A DNA stretch of 64,000 nucleotides. It comes from Pseudomonas syringae (GTDB lineage Bacteria > Pseudomonadota > Gammaproteobacteria > Pseudomonadales > Pseudomonadaceae). The stretch lies in NCBI RefSeq assembly GCF_001698815.1, contig NZ_LGSI01000049.1, forward strand, positions 1-64,000, in the 5' to 3' direction. This document shows positions 35,034-45,738 of the stretch, piece by piece. The notes beneath the pieces were generated by a model. That model was given only the letters and a program-made list of their open reading frames with translations. It was not told the origin of the DNA and did not search any database. Each line of letters opens with the position of its first letter. The first letter of the stretch is position 1. Both the position numbers and the translations under genes were made by a program.

Positions 35034-37625
35034 ATGAACACTGAACATCGCAAACCGCTGCCCGGCACCCGCCTGGATTACTTCGACGCCCGTGCGGCGG
35101 TCGACGCGATCAAGCCCGGTGCCTACGACACGCTGCCGTACACCTCTCGGGTGTTCGCCGAAAACCTCGTGCGTCGCTGCGATCCGGCAACGCTGGCGGC
35201 GTCCCTGACCCAGCTGATCGAGCGCCGCCGCGACCTGGATTTCCCGTGGTTTCCGGCGCGGGTGGTCTGCCATGACATCCTCGGCCAGACCGCGCTGGTG
35301 GACCTGGCCGGTTTGCGCGATGCGATTGCCTTGCAAGGTGGCGACCCGGCGCTGGTCAACCCGGTGGTGCCAACCCAGCTGATCGTCGATCACTCGCTGG
35401 CGGTGGAGCATGGCGGTTTTGAAAAAGACGCCTTCGAGCGCAATCGCGCCATCGAAGACCGGCGTAACGAAGATCGTTTTCACTTCATCAACTGGACCAA
35501 GAAAGCCTTCAAGAACGTCGATGTGATCCCGCCCGGCAACGGCATCATGCACCAGATCAATCTGGAGCGAATGTCGCCGGTGGTGCATGCACTGGATGGC
35601 GTGGCGTTCCCGGACACCTTGGTCGGTACTGATAGCCATACGCCGCATGTCGACGCACTGGGCGTCATCGCCATTGGTGTCGGCGGGCTGGAAGCCGAGA
35701 GCGTGATGCTCGGTCGCGCCTCCTGGATGCGCCTGCCGGATATCATCGGCGTCGAGCTGGTGGGCAAACGCCAACCGGGAATTACCGCTACCGACATCGT
35801 GCTGGCGGTGACTGAGTTCCTGCGCGGCGAGAAAGTGGTTTCGTCTTATCTGGAGTTCTTCGGCGACGGCGCCAACGCGCTGACCCTGGGCGACCGGGCG
35901 ACCATTTCCAACATGACCCCGGAGTTTGGCGCCACGGCGGCCATGTTCTACATCGACCAGCAAACCCTGGATTACCTGACCCTGACCGGTCGCGAGCCAG
36001 AGCAGGTCAAACTGGTGGAAACCTACGCCAGACAAACCGGCTTGTGGGCCGACAGCCTGAAAACCGCCGTCTACGAGCGCGTACTCAAGTTCGACCTGTC
36101 CAGCGTGGTGCGCAACATCGCCGGGCCATCCAACCCCCATCGCCGAGTGCCGACTTCGGAGCTGGCGGCGCGAGGGATTTCCGGCGTGGTTGAAAACGAA
36201 CCGGGCCTGATGCCGGACGGTGCGGTGATCATCGCCGCCATCACCAGTTGCACCAACACCAGCAACCCGCGCAATGTGATCGCCGCGGCTTTGCTGGCGC
36301 GCAACGCCAACGCCGCCGGCCTGACCCGCAAACCGTGGGTCAAGACGTCGCTGGCGCCGGGTTCCAAGGCGGTTCAGCTGTATCTGGAAGAAGCCAATCT
36401 GTTGCCGGAACTGGAAAAACTTGGCTTTGGCATCGTCGGTTTTGCCTGCACCACCTGCAACGGCATGAGCGGCGCGCTGGACCCGAAAATCCAGCAGGAA
36501 GTGATTGATCGTGATCTGTACGCGACGGCTGTGTTATCCGGCAACCGCAACTTCGACGGACGCATTCACCCGTACGCCAAACAGGCGTTTCTGGCCTCGC
36601 CGCCACTGGTGGTCGCTTACGCCATTGCCGGCACCATCCGTTTCGATATCGAGAAGGACGTGCTGGGAGCCGATGTGAACGGCAAGCAGCTGACCCTGAA
36701 AGACATCTGGCCCAGCGACGAAGAAATCGACGCGGTGGTCAAGGCCAGCGTCAAGCCGGATCAGTTCCGTCAGGTCTATATCCCGATGTTCGAGATCAAG
36801 GCTGACGACGGCGAGCAGGTCACGCCGCTGTACGACTGGCGCGCGCAAAGTACTTATATTCGGCGTCCGCCGTATTGGGAAGGTGCGCTGGCCGGGGCGC
36901 GACCGCTCAAGGGCATGCGCCCGCTGGCCGTGCTGGGTGACAACATCACCACTGATCATTTGTCGCCGTCCAACGCCATCATGCTCGACAGCGCTGCCGG
37001 TGAATATCTAGCGAAAATGGGCCTGCCGGAAGAAGACTTCAACTCCTACGCCACCCATCGCGGCGATCACCTGACTGCGCAGCGGGCGACCTTTGCCAAC
37101 CCGAAACTGCTCAACGAAATGGTGCAGGTCGACGGCAAGGTCAAGCAGGGTTCACTGGCGCGGATCGAGCCGGAAGGCCAGGTCACGCGCATGTGGGAAG
37201 CCATCGAAACCTACATGGAGCGCAAGCAGCCGCTGATTATCATTGCCGGCGCCGACTACGGTCAGGGTTCGTCCCGTGACTGGGCGGCCAAAGGCGTGCG
37301 TCTGGCTGGCGTCGAGGCGATTGCCGCCGAAGGTTTCGAGCGCATTCACCGCACCAATCTGGTGGGCATGGGCGTGCTGCCACTGGAGTTCAAACGCGGG
37401 GTTGATCGGCATACCTTGAACATCGACGGCAGCGAAACCTTCGACGTACTCGGCGAGCGCATCCCGTTGAGCACCATGACCCTGGTGATCAATCGCAAGA
37501 ATGGCGAGCGCGTCGAGGTGCCGGTGACCTGTCGCCTGGACACTGCTGAAGAAGTCTCGATCTATGAGGCGGGCGGCGTGTTGCAGCGCTTTGCCCAGGA
37601 TTTCCTGGAGTCTGCGTTGGCATGA
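35034..37625 (+). CDS. acnD: Fe-S-dependent 2-methylcitrate dehydratase
   Basis: 863 aa aconitase-family enzyme that converts 2-methylcitrate to 2-methyl-trans-aconitate. The three cluster cysteines are visible: Cys406 in TSCTNTS and Cys472/Cys475 in CTTCNGM. The swivel domain near the C-terminus has the GADYGQGSSRDWAAKG loop. The length and the opening MNTEHRKPLPGTRLDYFD are typical of AcnD rather than AcnA. It works with PrpF downstream. Both AcnD/PrpF and PrpD are encoded here, so two dehydration routes coexist. Confidence 0.96.
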   Translation: MNTEHRKPLPGTRLDYFDARAAVDAIKPGAYDTLPYTSRVFAENLVRRCDPATLAASLTQLIERRRDLDFPWFPARVVCHDILGQTALVDLAGLRDAIALQGGDPALVNPVVPTQLIVDHSLAVEHGGFEKDAFERNRAIEDRRNEDRFHFINWTKKAFKNVDVIPPGNGIMHQINLERMSPVVHALDGVAFPDTLVGTDSHTPHVDALGVIAIGVGGLEAESVMLGRASWMRLPDIIGVELVGKRQPGITATDIVLAVTEFLRGEKVVSSYLEFFGDGANALTLGDRATISNMTPEFGATAAMFYIDQQTLDYLTLTGREPEQVKLVETYARQTGLWADSLKTAVYERVLKFDLSSVVRNIAGPSNPHRRVPTSELAARGISGVVENEPGLMPDGAVIIAAITSCTNTSNPRNVIAAALLARNANAAGLTRKPWVKTSLAPGSKAVQLYLEEANLLPELEKLGFGIVGFACTTCNGMSGALDPKIQQEVIDRDLYATAVLSGNRNFDGRIHPYAKQAFLASPPLVVAYAIAGTIRFDIEKDVLGADVNGKQLTLKDIWPSDEEIDAVVKASVKPDQFRQVYIPMFEIKADDGEQVTPLYDWRAQSTYIRRPPYWEGALAGARPLKGMRPLAVLGDNITTDHLSPSNAIMLDSAAGEYLAKMGLPEEDFNSYATHRGDHLTAQRATFANPKLLNEMVQVDGKVKQGSLARIEPEGQVTRMWEAIETYMERKQPLIIIAGADYGQGSSRDWAAKGVRLAGVEAIAAEGFERIHRTNLVGMGVLPLEFKRGVDRHTLNIDGSETFDVLGERIPLSTMTLVINRKNGERVEVPVTCRLDTAEEVSIYEAGGVLQRFAQDFLESALA

Positions 37626-37628
37626 CCA

Positions 37629-37690
37629 TTCGCGAGCAAGCTCGCTCCCACGGGGTACAGGAGAATCGTGGGAGCGAGCTTGCTCGCGAA
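37629..37690. repeat. REP pair between acnD and prpF
   Basis: TTCGCGAGCAAGCTCGCTCC is followed after a short spacer by GTGGGAGCGAGCTTGCTCGC. The order of the two arms is reversed relative to the pair between prpB and prpC. Confidence 0.9.
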
Positions 37691-37731
37691 AGCAATGCCT
37701 GAAGCTCGCCTAATCTAAGAGGACACGTTCC

Positions 37732-38916
37732 ATGGCTCACCCAGCGCAAATCAAAATCCCCGCCACTTATATGCGGGGCGGCACCAGCAAGGGCGTATTT
37801 TTCAAACTGCAAGACTTGCCCCTCGACGCGCAGGTTCCCGGCGCGGCCCGTGACGCCTTGCTGTTGCGGGTGATAGGCAGCCCCGATCCTTATGAAAAGC
37901 AGATCGACGGCATGGGCGGCGCGACGTCCAGCACCAGCAAGACCGTGATCGTCTCGAAAAGCAGCAAGGCCGATCACGACGTGGATTACCTGTTCGGTCA
38001 GGTTTCCATCGACAAGCCTTTCGTGGACTGGAGCGGCAATTGCGGCAATCTGTCAGCAGCGGTCGGCCCGTTTGCCATCAGCAATGGTTTACTGGAAGCC
38101 AGTCGTGTCCCGCAAAACGGCGTCGCGGTGGTGCGCATCTGGCAGGCCAATATCGGCAAGACGATCATCGCTCATGTGTCGATCACTGACGGCGCGGTGC
38201 AGGAAACCGGTGATTTCGAGCTGGACGGGGTGACTTTTCCGGCTGCCGAGGTGCAGCTGGAGTTCATGGATCCGGCAGCGGACGAAGAGGGCGCGGGCGG
38301 CTCGATGTTTCCTACCGGGAATCTGGTGGATGACCTTGAAGTGCCGGGTGTCGGCACGTTCAAGGCGACCATGATCAACGCCGGGATTCCGACAATTTTC
38401 GTCAATGCCCAGGACATCGGTTACACCGGCAGCGAATTGCAGGGCGACATCAATGGCGACCCAAAAGCGCTGGCGATGTTCGAGACCATCCGCGCTTACG
38501 GTGCGCTGCGCATGGGCCTGATCGAACATCTGGACCAAGCGGCCAAGCGCCAGCACACGCCCAAGGTGGCCTTTGTTGCGGGGCCAGCGGCTTACGTGGC
38601 TTCCAGTGGCAAACCGGTGGCAGCCGAGAGCGTCGATCTGCTGGTGCGCGCCATGTCCATGGGCAAACTGCACCACGCCATGATGGGCACGGCCGCTGTC
38701 GCCATCGGCACCGCTGCGGCGGTTCCCGGCACTTTGGTGAACCTGGCTGCTGGCGGTGTTAACCGGGAAGCGGTGCGTTTCGGCCATCCATCAGGCACTT
38801 TGCGGGTGGGCGCTGAAGCCGTGCAAAGCAACGGCGAATGGAAAGTCACCAAGGCTATTATGAGTCGTAGCGCCAGGGTGTTGATGGAAGGCTGGGTGAG
38901 GGTGCCTGAGGTTTGA
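37732..38916 (+). CDS. prpF: 2-Methylaconitate cis-trans isomerase
   Basis: 394 aa of the PrpF/diaminopimelate-epimerase-like fold. It isomerises the trans product of AcnD so that it can be hydrated to 2-methylisocitrate. Typical features: IPATYMRGGTSKGVFF near the N-terminus, the DWSGNCGNLSAAVGPFA loop (residues about 100-116), and the GHPSGTLRVG motif near the end. ATG at 37732 with AGAGGA upstream. It follows acnD, as in other acnD-prpF pairs. Confidence 0.95.
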   Translation: MAHPAQIKIPATYMRGGTSKGVFFKLQDLPLDAQVPGAARDALLLRVIGSPDPYEKQIDGMGGATSSTSKTVIVSKSSKADHDVDYLFGQVSIDKPFVDWSGNCGNLSAAVGPFAISNGLLEASRVPQNGVAVVRIWQANIGKTIIAHVSITDGAVQETGDFELDGVTFPAAEVQLEFMDPAADEEGAGGSMFPTGNLVDDLEVPGVGTFKATMINAGIPTIFVNAQDIGYTGSELQGDINGDPKALAMFETIRAYGALRMGLIEHLDQAAKRQHTPKVAFVAGPAAYVASSGKPVAAESVDLLVRAMSMGKLHHAMMGTAAVAIGTAAAVPGTLVNLAAGGVNREAVRFGHPSGTLRVGAEAVQSNGEWKVTKAIMSRSARVLMEGWVRVPEV

Positions 38917-38941
38917 GCCACAGATGAAGCACGGCCAAGCT

Positions 38942-38966
38942 GTAGGGCCGGATTCATCCGGGAAAG
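38942..38966. repeat. Partial REP-like palindrome
   Basis: GTAGGGCCGGATTCATCCGGG is a short diverged REP-type hairpin between prpF and prpD. Confidence 0.5.
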
Positions 38967-39011
38967 CGTCAGTTCTGCCAGCGAAAATCGTTCGGACAAA
39001 GAGGAATTGAA

Positions 39012-40499
39012 ATGAGCAGCAACGTTGATCTGAACAACCGCCCGGACTATGACCAGGTCCTGCAGGACATCGCCGATTATGTGCTGACCTTCAGCATCGA
39101 GTCCCCGCTGGCCCTGGACACCGCGCGCAATTGCCTCATGGATACGTTGGGTTGCGGCTTGCTGGCCTTGCGTTTCCCGGAATGCACCAAGCATCTGGGC
39201 CCCATCGTCGAAGGCACCGTTGTGCCTTTTGGGGCTCGGGTTCCCGGCACGAACTTGCGCCTCGACCCGGTCAAGGCTGCCTGGGATATCGGCTGCACCA
39301 TTCGCTGGCTGGATTACAACGACACCTGGCTGGCGGCGGAATGGGGGCATCCGTCGGACAACCTCGGCGCAATTCTCGCGGTGGCCGACCATCTGTCACA
39401 GAAACGCGTGGCAGATGGCGAAGCGCCGCTGAGCATGCGGACGGTGCTTGAGGCGATGATCATGGCTCACGAGATTCAGGGTGTGATTGCCCTGGAAAAC
39501 TCTTTCAATCGTGTCGGACTTGATCACGTGCTGCTGGTGAATGTGGCGTCCACCGCTGTCGCCGCCAAACTGATGGGCGCCAGTCGCGAGCAGATGCTTG
39601 CGGCGCTGTCCCACGCCTTTGTCGATGGTCAGGCATTGCGTACTTATCGCCACGCACCCAATGCCGGTTCGCGTAAATCCTGGGCGGCGGGCGATGCTAC
39701 CAGTCGCGCAGTGCGTCTGGCGGACATCGCCATGCGCGGCGAAATGGGCATTCCAGGCGTGCTGACCGCGCCGCAGTGGGGCTTTTACGACGTGCTGTTC
39801 AGTCACACCAATAAAGACCTGGCGCTGAAAGCCGAGGATCAGCGCGCATTCAGCCTGTCCCGGCCCTACGGCACCTATGTGATGGAAAACGTGCTGTTCA
39901 AGATCAGCTTTCCCGCCGAATTCCATGCGCAAACGGCCTGCGAAGCGGCAGTCACGTTGCACCCGCTGGTACGCAATCGAATCTCCGAAATCGACCGGAT
40001 TGTCGTGACCACCCATGAATCGGCGATTCGCATCATTTCCAAGGTCGGGCCGCTGGCCAACGCTGCTGACCGCGATCACTGTCTGCAGTACATGATCGCT
40101 GTCCCGCTGGTGTTTGGCACCCTGGTCGCCGAGCACTATGAAGACGAGTTTCATACGGCCCATCCGGTCATCGATCAGCTGCGGGATAAGATGGAAATCG
40201 TCGAAGACCCGCGCTACAGCCACGAATACCTGGAAGCGGACAAGCGCTCCATTGCCAACGCCATTCAGGTGTTTTTCAAGGACGGTTCCAGCACTGACAA
40301 GGTGGAAGTCGAATACCCCATCGGCCATCGCCGGCGTCGCGCCGCCGGCATCCCGCTGCTGGAAGAGAAGTTCAAAAGCAACCTGGCCACTCGCTTCGCC
40401 CCGCAGCGCTGCGAGCAGCTGTTTGCCGTGTGCAAGGATCAGGCGGGTCTGGAAGCAATGCCGGTGCATCGGTTTGTGGATTTGTGGGTGAATCTGTAG
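39012..40499 (+). CDS. prpD: 2-Methylcitrate dehydratase (cofactor-free)
   Basis: 495 aa MmgE/PrpD-family enzyme. ATG at 39012 after AGAGGA. It starts [20 protein letters not shown] and has the conserved [31 protein letters not shown] and [13 protein letters not shown] stretches (here [18 protein letters not shown]). The length matches PrpD from Salmonella and other pseudomonads. Last gene of the prp cluster; REP sequences follow. Confidence 0.95.
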   Translation: MSSNVDLNNRPDYDQVLQDIADYVLTFSIESPLALDTARNCLMDTLGCGLLALRFPECTKHLGPIVEGTVVPFGARVPGTNLRLDPVKAAWDIGCTIRWLDYNDTWLAAEWGHPSDNLGAILAVADHLSQKRVADGEAPLSMRTVLEAMIMAHEIQGVIALENSFNRVGLDHVLLVNVASTAVAAKLMGASREQMLAALSHAFVDGQALRTYRHAPNAGSRKSWAAGDATSRAVRLADIAMRGEMGIPGVLTAPQWGFYDVLFSHTNKDLALKAEDQRAFSLSRPYGTYVMENVLFKISFPAEFHAQTACEAAVTLHPLVRNRISEIDRIVVTTHESAIRIISKVGPLANAADRDHCLQYMIAVPLVFGTLVAEHYEDEFHTAHPVIDQLRDKMEIVEDPRYSHEYLEADKRSIANAIQVFFKDGSSTDKVEVEYPIGHRRRRAAGIPLLEEKFKSNLATRFAPQRCEQLFAVCKDQAGLEAMPVHRFVDLWVNL

Positions 40500-40511
40500 G
40501 GGCAAAGATAC

Positions 40512-40658
40512 GTAGGAGCGAGGCTTGCCCGCGAAGAGGTCGTTACATCCGACACAAGGCGGTGCCTGAAATACCGCCTTCCCGGACAAGTCCGGTCCTA
40601 CCGAACCATACCCTGTCCGGTAGGAGGGGACTTGTCCCCGAAGAGGCCGGGGGGGGGG
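40512..40658. repeat. REP elements and a ten-base G tract
   Basis: A single unit GTAGGAGCGAGGCTTGCCCG (40512-40537) is followed by an inverted pair at 40581-40644. That pair is of the same subtype as the array at window start (CGGACAAGTCCGG ... GGTAGGAGGGGACTTGTCC). A run of ten G residues closes the block at 40649-40658, just past the ppsR stop. The region lies between the convergent ends of prpD and ppsR. Confidence 0.85.
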
Positions 40659-40669
40659 TTCAAGGCTTG

Positions 40670-41488
40670 TTATTTGAAACGCCGTTCCACGCCTTTCTCG
40701 ACCAGCACTTTGGCGGAGATTTCTTCTACCGAGAAATGCGTGGAGTTGATGTTCGGGATGTTCTCGCGGCGGAACAGGTTTTCCACCTCGCGGACTTCAA
40801 ACTCGCACTGGGCGTAGCTGGCGTAGCGGCTGTTGGGTTTGCGTTCGTGGCGAATCGCCGTTAACCGATCTGGATCAATGGTCAGGCCGAATAATTTGTT
40901 ACGGTGTTCCTTGAGCGCGTTGGGCAGTTGCAGGCGCTCCATGTCGTCTTCGGTGAGCGGGTAGTTGGCGGCGCGGATGCCAAATTGCATGGCCATGTAC
41001 AGACAAGTCGGGGTTTTGCCACAGCGCGAAACGCCCACCAGAATGATGTCCGCCTTGTCGTAATAATGGGTGCGTGCGCCGTCGTCATTGTCCAGGGCGA
41101 AGTTGACCGCCTCGATCCGCTCCATGTAGTTGGAGTTGTGACCGATGGAGTGCGATTTGCCCACCGAATAGGAAGAGTGTGAACTAAGCTCCTGCTCCAG
41201 TGGCGCGAGAAAGGTCGAGAAAATGTCGATCATGAAACCGTTGGACGTCGCGAGAATTTCGCGGATGTCCTGATTGACGATGGTATCGAAGATGATCGGG
41301 CGTACATCGTCTTTTTCGGCGGCATTGTTGATTTGTTGTACCATCGCCCGCGCTTTCTCGACGCTGTCGATGTAGGGCCTCGTGAACTTGTTGAACGTAA
41401 TGTTCTCAAATTGCGCTAACAGGCTCTGGCCTAGAGTTTCGGCCGTGATGCCGGTGCCGTCGGAGATAAAGAAAGCGGATCGTTTCAT
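40670..41488 (-). CDS. ppsR: PEP synthase regulatory protein (kinase/pyrophosphorylase)
   Basis: 272 aa. ADP-dependent kinase and Pi-dependent pyrophosphorylase that inactivates and reactivates PEP synthase at a threonine next to the catalytic His. The family P-loop [15 protein letters not shown] is intact, as is the N-terminal [11 protein letters not shown]. It is divergent from ppsA with about 180 bp between the starts, the usual arrangement. Confidence 0.95.
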   Translation of the reverse strand: MKRSAFFISDGTGITAETLGQSLLAQFENITFNKFTRPYIDSVEKARAMVQQINNAAEKDDVRPIIFDTIVNQDIREILATSNGFMIDIFSTFLAPLEQELSSHSSYSVGKSHSIGHNSNYMERIEAVNFALDNDDGARTHYYDKADIILVGVSRCGKTPTCLYMAMQFGIRAANYPLTEDDMERLQLPNALKEHRNKLFGLTIDPDRLTAIRHERKPNSRYASYAQCEFEVREVENLFRRENIPNINSTHFSVEEISAKVLVEKGVERRFK

Positions 41489-41668
41489 TTGCGCCTTGGG
41501 CCTTAAGCTGGTGACGATTCTTGGATATCATAGGCGCGCATGCGGGCCTGGGTGGTCCGCATTCTCACTTATTTTCATGGCCCAGGCCACAAACGCCCGG
41601 AAGCGCAGTACAGGTTCCGGGTGCATGAGCTTTTCCCAACAACAAACATAGTTAGTGGAGAGATCACC

Positions 41669-44044
41669 TTGGTAGAGTACGTAGTTTCCCTCGAAAAGCT
41701 CGGCGTCCATGATGTGGAGCATGTGGGAGGCAAGAACGCATCCCTCGGCGAAATGATCAGTAACCTCGCAGGTGCTGGCGTTTCGGTGCCTGGTGGCTTT
41801 GCCACTACGGCTCAGGCCTACCGTGATTTCCTTGAGCTGAGTGGTCTGAACGATCAGATTCACGCAGCCCTGGACGCTCTTGATGTCGACGACGTCAACG
41901 CGCTGGCCAAGACCGGCGCGCAGATTCGTCAGTGGATCATGGACGCCGAGTTTCCCGAGAAGCTCAACGCCGAAATTCGCACTGCCTTCGCCACGTTGTC
42001 GGCAGGTAATCCGAATCTGGCCGTTGCCGTGCGCTCTTCCGCCACCGCCGAAGACCTTCCCGACGCTTCGTTCGCCGGTCAGCAAGAAACCTTCCTGAAT
42101 ATCCGTGGCGTCGAGAACGTGATCCGCGCGGCCAAGGAAGTGTTCGCCTCGCTGTTCAACGACCGCGCCATTTCCTACCGCGTGCATCAGGGTTTCGACC
42201 ATAAGCTGGTGGCATTGTCCGCTGGCGTGCAGCGCATGGTCCGCTCCGAGACCGGCACCGCAGGCGTGATGTTCACCCTGGACACTGAATCGGGCTTCCG
42301 CGACGTGGTGTTCATCACCGGCGCCTATGGCCTGGGTGAAACCGTGGTGCAAGGCGCGGTCAATCCGGACGAATTCTACGTGCACAAAGGTACGCTTGAA
42401 GCCGGTCGTCCTGCGATCCTGCGCCGCAACCTGGGCAGCAAGGCAATCAAGATGATCTACGGCGAAGTAGCCTCGGCCGGTAAATCGGTCAAGGTCATCG
42501 ACGTCGACGCTGCCGACCGCGCACGTTTCTGCCTGAGCGACGAGGAAGTTTCCGAACTGGCCAAACAGGCGATGATCATCGAGAAGCACTACAAGTGCCC
42601 GATGGACATCGAATGGGCCAAGGACGGTGACGACGGCAAGCTCTACATCGTTCAGGCACGTCCTGAAACCGTGAAGAGCCGTTCCCAGGCCAACGTTATG
42701 GAACGTTACCTGCTCAAGGAAACCGGCACTGTATTAGTAGAAGGCCGTGCCATCGGCCAGCGTATCGGCGCCGGCAAGGTCCGCATCATCAAGGACGTGT
42801 CCGAGATGGACAAGGTCCAGCCAGGCGACGTGCTGGTCTCGGACATGACCGACCCGGATTGGGAACCGGTCATGAAACGCGCCAGTGCCATCGTCACCAA
42901 CCGAGGCGGTCGTACCTGCCACGCGGCGATCATCGCCCGTGAACTGGGTATTCCGGCCGTGGTCGGTTGCGGCAACGCCACCCAAGTGCTGGTGGATGGC
43001 CAGGGCGTGACGGTTTCCTGCGCCGAAGGCGACACCGGTTATATCTTCGAAGGCGAGCTGGGTTTTGACATCAAGACCAACTCGGTCGATGCCATGCCGG
43101 ATCTGCCGTTCAAGATCATGATGAACGTCGGCAACCCGGACCGTGCGTTCGACTTCGCCCAGCTGCCCAATGCCGGTGTCGGCCTGGCGCGTCTGGAATT
43201 CATCATCAACCGTATGATCGGCGTGCACCCCAAGGCGCTGCTCAATTACGACGGTCTGCCGCAAGATATCAAGGACAGCGTCAACAAGCGCATCGCCGGT
43301 TACAACGATCCAGTCGGCTTCTATGTCGAAAAACTGGTCGAAGGCATCAGCACCCTGGCTGCGGCGTTCACCCCGAAAAAGGTCATCGTGCGCCTCTCGG
43401 ACTTCAAGTCCAACGAGTACGCGAACCTGATCGGCGGCAAACTGTACGAGCCGGAAGAAGAAAACCCGATGCTGGGTTTCCGTGGTGCCTCGCGTTACAT
43501 CAGCGAGAATTTCCGCGACTGCTTCGAACTCGAATGCCGCGCGCTCAAGCGTGTCCGCGAAGAGATGGGCCTGACCAACGTGGAAATCATGGTGCCGTTC
43601 GTGCGCACCCTGGGTGAAGCGAGCCAGGTGATCGATCTGCTGGCGGAAAACGGTCTGAAACGCGGCGAGAACGGCCTGCGCATCATCATGATGTGTGAAC
43701 TGCCGTCCAACGCGATTCTGGCTGAAGAGTTCCTTGAGTACTTCGACGGTTTCTCCATCGGCTCCAACGACCTGACTCAGCTTACGCTGGGCCTGGACCG
43801 TGACTCCGGCGTCATCGCGCACCTGTTCGATGAGCGTAATCCGGCGGTCAAGAAGTTGCTGTCCAACGCAATCCAGGCCTGTAACAAGGCCGGCAAATAC
43901 ATCGGCATTTGCGGCCAGGGCCCGTCGGATCACCCGGATCTGGCGCGCTGGTTGATGGATCAAGGTATCGAAAGCGTCTCGTTGAACCCCGATTCCGTAC
44001 TGGAAACCTGGTTCTTCCTGGCTGAGGCTCAGGCTCCGGTCTGA
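41669..44044 (+). CDS. ppsA: Phosphoenolpyruvate synthase
   Basis: 791 aa from a TTG start at 41669, which has GGAGAG 6-7 bases upstream and gives the family-typical N-terminus (M/L)[14 protein letters not shown]. An ATG at 41540 is in frame but would add 43 residues unlike any PpsA. Converts pyruvate plus ATP to PEP for gluconeogenesis. Domains: ATP-grasp nucleotide domain (about 1-350), swivelling phosphohistidine domain with His418 in [15 protein letters not shown], and PEP/pyruvate barrel ending with the catalytic Cys in [12 protein letters not shown]. It supplies PEP from pyruvate made by prpB. Confidence 0.95.
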   Translation: MVEYVVSLEKLGVHDVEHVGGKNASLGEMISNLAGAGVSVPGGFATTAQAYRDFLELSGLNDQIHAALDALDVDDVNALAKTGAQIRQWIMDAEFPEKLNAEIRTAFATLSAGNPNLAVAVRSSATAEDLPDASFAGQQETFLNIRGVENVIRAAKEVFASLFNDRAISYRVHQGFDHKLVALSAGVQRMVRSETGTAGVMFTLDTESGFRDVVFITGAYGLGETVVQGAVNPDEFYVHKGTLEAGRPAILRRNLGSKAIKMIYGEVASAGKSVKVIDVDAADRARFCLSDEEVSELAKQAMIIEKHYKCPMDIEWAKDGDDGKLYIVQARPETVKSRSQANVMERYLLKETGTVLVEGRAIGQRIGAGKVRIIKDVSEMDKVQPGDVLVSDMTDPDWEPVMKRASAIVTNRGGRTCHAAIIARELGIPAVVGCGNATQVLVDGQGVTVSCAEGDTGYIFEGELGFDIKTNSVDAMPDLPFKIMMNVGNPDRAFDFAQLPNAGVGLARLEFIINRMIGVHPKALLNYDGLPQDIKDSVNKRIAGYNDPVGFYVEKLVEGISTLAAAFTPKKVIVRLSDFKSNEYANLIGGKLYEPEEENPMLGFRGASRYISENFRDCFELECRALKRVREEMGLTNVEIMVPFVRTLGEASQVIDLLAENGLKRGENGLRIIMMCELPSNAILAEEFLEYFDGFSIGSNDLTQLTLGLDRDSGVIAHLFDERNPAVKKLLSNAIQACNKAGKYIGICGQGPSDHPDLARWLMDQGIESVSLNPDSVLETWFFLAEAQAPV

Positions 44045-44055
44045 TCCACTGAGTC

Positions 44056-44091
44056 AAGCCCCGACCCGCTGACGTGGGTCGGGGCTTTTTT
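44056..44091 (+). terminator. Intrinsic terminator of ppsA
   Basis: AAGCCCCGACCC and GGGTCGGGGCTT form a perfect 12-bp stem around GCTGACGT, followed by a run of Ts. Confidence 0.95.
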
Positions 44092-44151
44092 ATGTTCAAT
44101 CAGGGCGGCGACGAACAGTCTCTGATGCCGGCCTTTTCTTACCAGAGCAAT

Positions 44152-45144
44152 ATGCAAAGCAGCAGCAGCCTTTTTCCTGTGGCCTTGATCAGCGCCGAAC
44201 GACGTGGCGATCTGATCGAGGACGTTTATCGCCTGAAACCCGCCAACAGTCCTGATGCCAGCGTCGAAATCGCCTTGACCCGGCTGGGTCTGGTTGCGCA
44301 GCCGGATGCGCGCGGCGTGCCGGTAATTCTCTTGCACGGCAGTTTTTCCAATCGACGGTTTTGGTATTCGCCCAAAGGCATTGGCCTGGGTGCGTATCTG
44401 GCCCGGGCCGGCTTTGATGTGTGGATTCCGGAAATGCGCGGGCATGGCTTGTCCGCGCGCAATCAGGCCTATCGCTACAACCGGGTTGCCGACTATGCGC
44501 GTTACGATCTGCCGGCCATCGCTGCGTTCGTGACCGAGCAGAGCGGGCAGGTTGCCCACTGGATCGGCCATTCGCTGGGCGGCACCACCCTGGCGGCGGC
44601 ATTGGGCGGTCAGTATCTGGGCCCGGACAGCGCGGCGTCGGTGGCGCTGTTTGGCAGTCAGATCAGCCGCACCTATTGGCCGCTGAAAATTCCGCCAGTG
44701 CAATGGTCCAGCCGCTTGCTGCTCAAACCCTTCGAGCACATTTCCGGTCCGCGCTTCAAACGTGGCCCGGAAGACGAGCCGATTGGTCTGGCGCTGGAAA
44801 GCCTGCGCTGGCATGGCTTGTTCGGTCGGTTCGGCGATAAGTACAGCGATTGGTGGGCGGGCCTGGCCGAGGTGACCGTGCCTTTATTGGTGGTCGCAGC
44901 GGCGGGCGATCATCAGGACCCGGCCTGGGCCTGCCGCAAGCTTTACGAGCAGATCGGCTCGCAGCAGCGCACGTTCATCTGCCTGGGACGTGAACAGGGT
45001 TTCTCCGAGGATTTTGGTCACGTGCAGATGCTGGTCAGCAAGCCTGCGCAGCGCGAGGTCTGGCCGCTGGTCAAGGACTGGCTGCACGAGCGCTGCATGC
45101 CTGTACAGGAGCTGTCGCAGCAGCCGATCGCCGCAATGCATTGA
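44152..45144 (+). CDS. Alpha/beta hydrolase (esterase-like)
   Basis: 330 aa if started at the ATG at 44152 (MQSSSSLFPVALISAERRGD), which I prefer. In-frame ATGs at 44092 and 44125 lie closer to the terminator hairpin and have no better ribosome site. The fold is clear: HG oxyanion motif LLHGSF, nucleophile elbow GHSLGG with Ser141, and a late FGHVQML His. Conserved position between ppsA and rraA in pseudomonads. Substrate unknown. Confidence 0.88.
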   Translation: MQSSSSLFPVALISAERRGDLIEDVYRLKPANSPDASVEIALTRLGLVAQPDARGVPVILLHGSFSNRRFWYSPKGIGLGAYLARAGFDVWIPEMRGHGLSARNQAYRYNRVADYARYDLPAIAAFVTEQSGQVAHWIGHSLGGTTLAAALGGQYLGPDSAASVALFGSQISRTYWPLKIPPVQWSSRLLLKPFEHISGPRFKRGPEDEPIGLALESLRWHGLFGRFGDKYSDWWAGLAEVTVPLLVVAAAGDHQDPAWACRKLYEQIGSQQRTFICLGREQGFSEDFGHVQMLVSKPAQREVWPLVKDWLHERCMPVQELSQQPIAAMH

Positions 45145-45238
45145 GTTAGATCGTTTCGCTGTCGCCTGGTTACGGCTAAGCTACGACGCAGTAGATGGAT
45201 TTGCCCCTTGATGAACCTTCACTGATAGGAGTTACGTC

Positions 45239-45727
45239 ATGCATTACCTCACTCCCGATTTGTGCGATGCCTACCCGGAATTGGTGCAGGTCGTTGAGCC
45301 GATGTTCAGCAATTTTGGCGGCCGTGATTCCTTCGGTGGCGAAATTGTCACTATCAAGTGTTTTGAAGACAACTCTCTGGTGCGCGAGCAGGTCGAGCAG
45401 GACGGCAAGGGCAAGGTGTTGGTCATCGACGGCGGCGGATCGCTGCGTTGCGCGTTGCTGGGCGACATGCTGGCCGAAAAGGCCGCTCGAAGCTGCTGGG
45501 AAGGCATGGTCATCTACGGCTGCATCCGCGACGTGGATGTGATCGCGCAGACCGATCTCGGCGTTCAGGCACTGGCCAGTCACCCGAAAAAGACCGACAA
45601 GCGCGGCATTGGTGATCTCAATGTCCCGATCACTTTTGCCGGCGTGACCTTTCGTCCTGGCGAATACGTGTACGCCGACAATAATGGCGTGATCGTTTCT
45701 CCTTCTCCTCTGAAAATGCCGGAATAA
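45239..45727 (+). CDS. rraA: Regulator of ribonuclease E activity A
   Basis: 162 aa RraA/MenG-like protein that binds RNase E and lowers mRNA decay. ATG at 45239 after TAGGAG. Family stretches [39 protein letters not shown] and GCIRDVD are intact. The related aldolase branch uses the same fold; the short length and [17 protein letters not shown] favour RraA. It is followed after 11 bp by cmaX. Confidence 0.93.
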   Translation: MHYLTPDLCDAYPELVQVVEPMFSNFGGRDSFGGEIVTIKCFEDNSLVREQVEQDGKGKVLVIDGGGSLRCALLGDMLAEKAARSCWEGMVIYGCIRDVDVIAQTDLGVQALASHPKKTDKRGIGDLNVPITFAGVTFRPGEYVYADNNGVIVSPSPLKMPE

Positions 45728-45738
45728 GCGAAGTACGA

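Noticed and set aside
42734..43963. 409-codon minus-strand frame inside ppsA
   Set aside because: Antisense shadow of a conserved enzyme gene.
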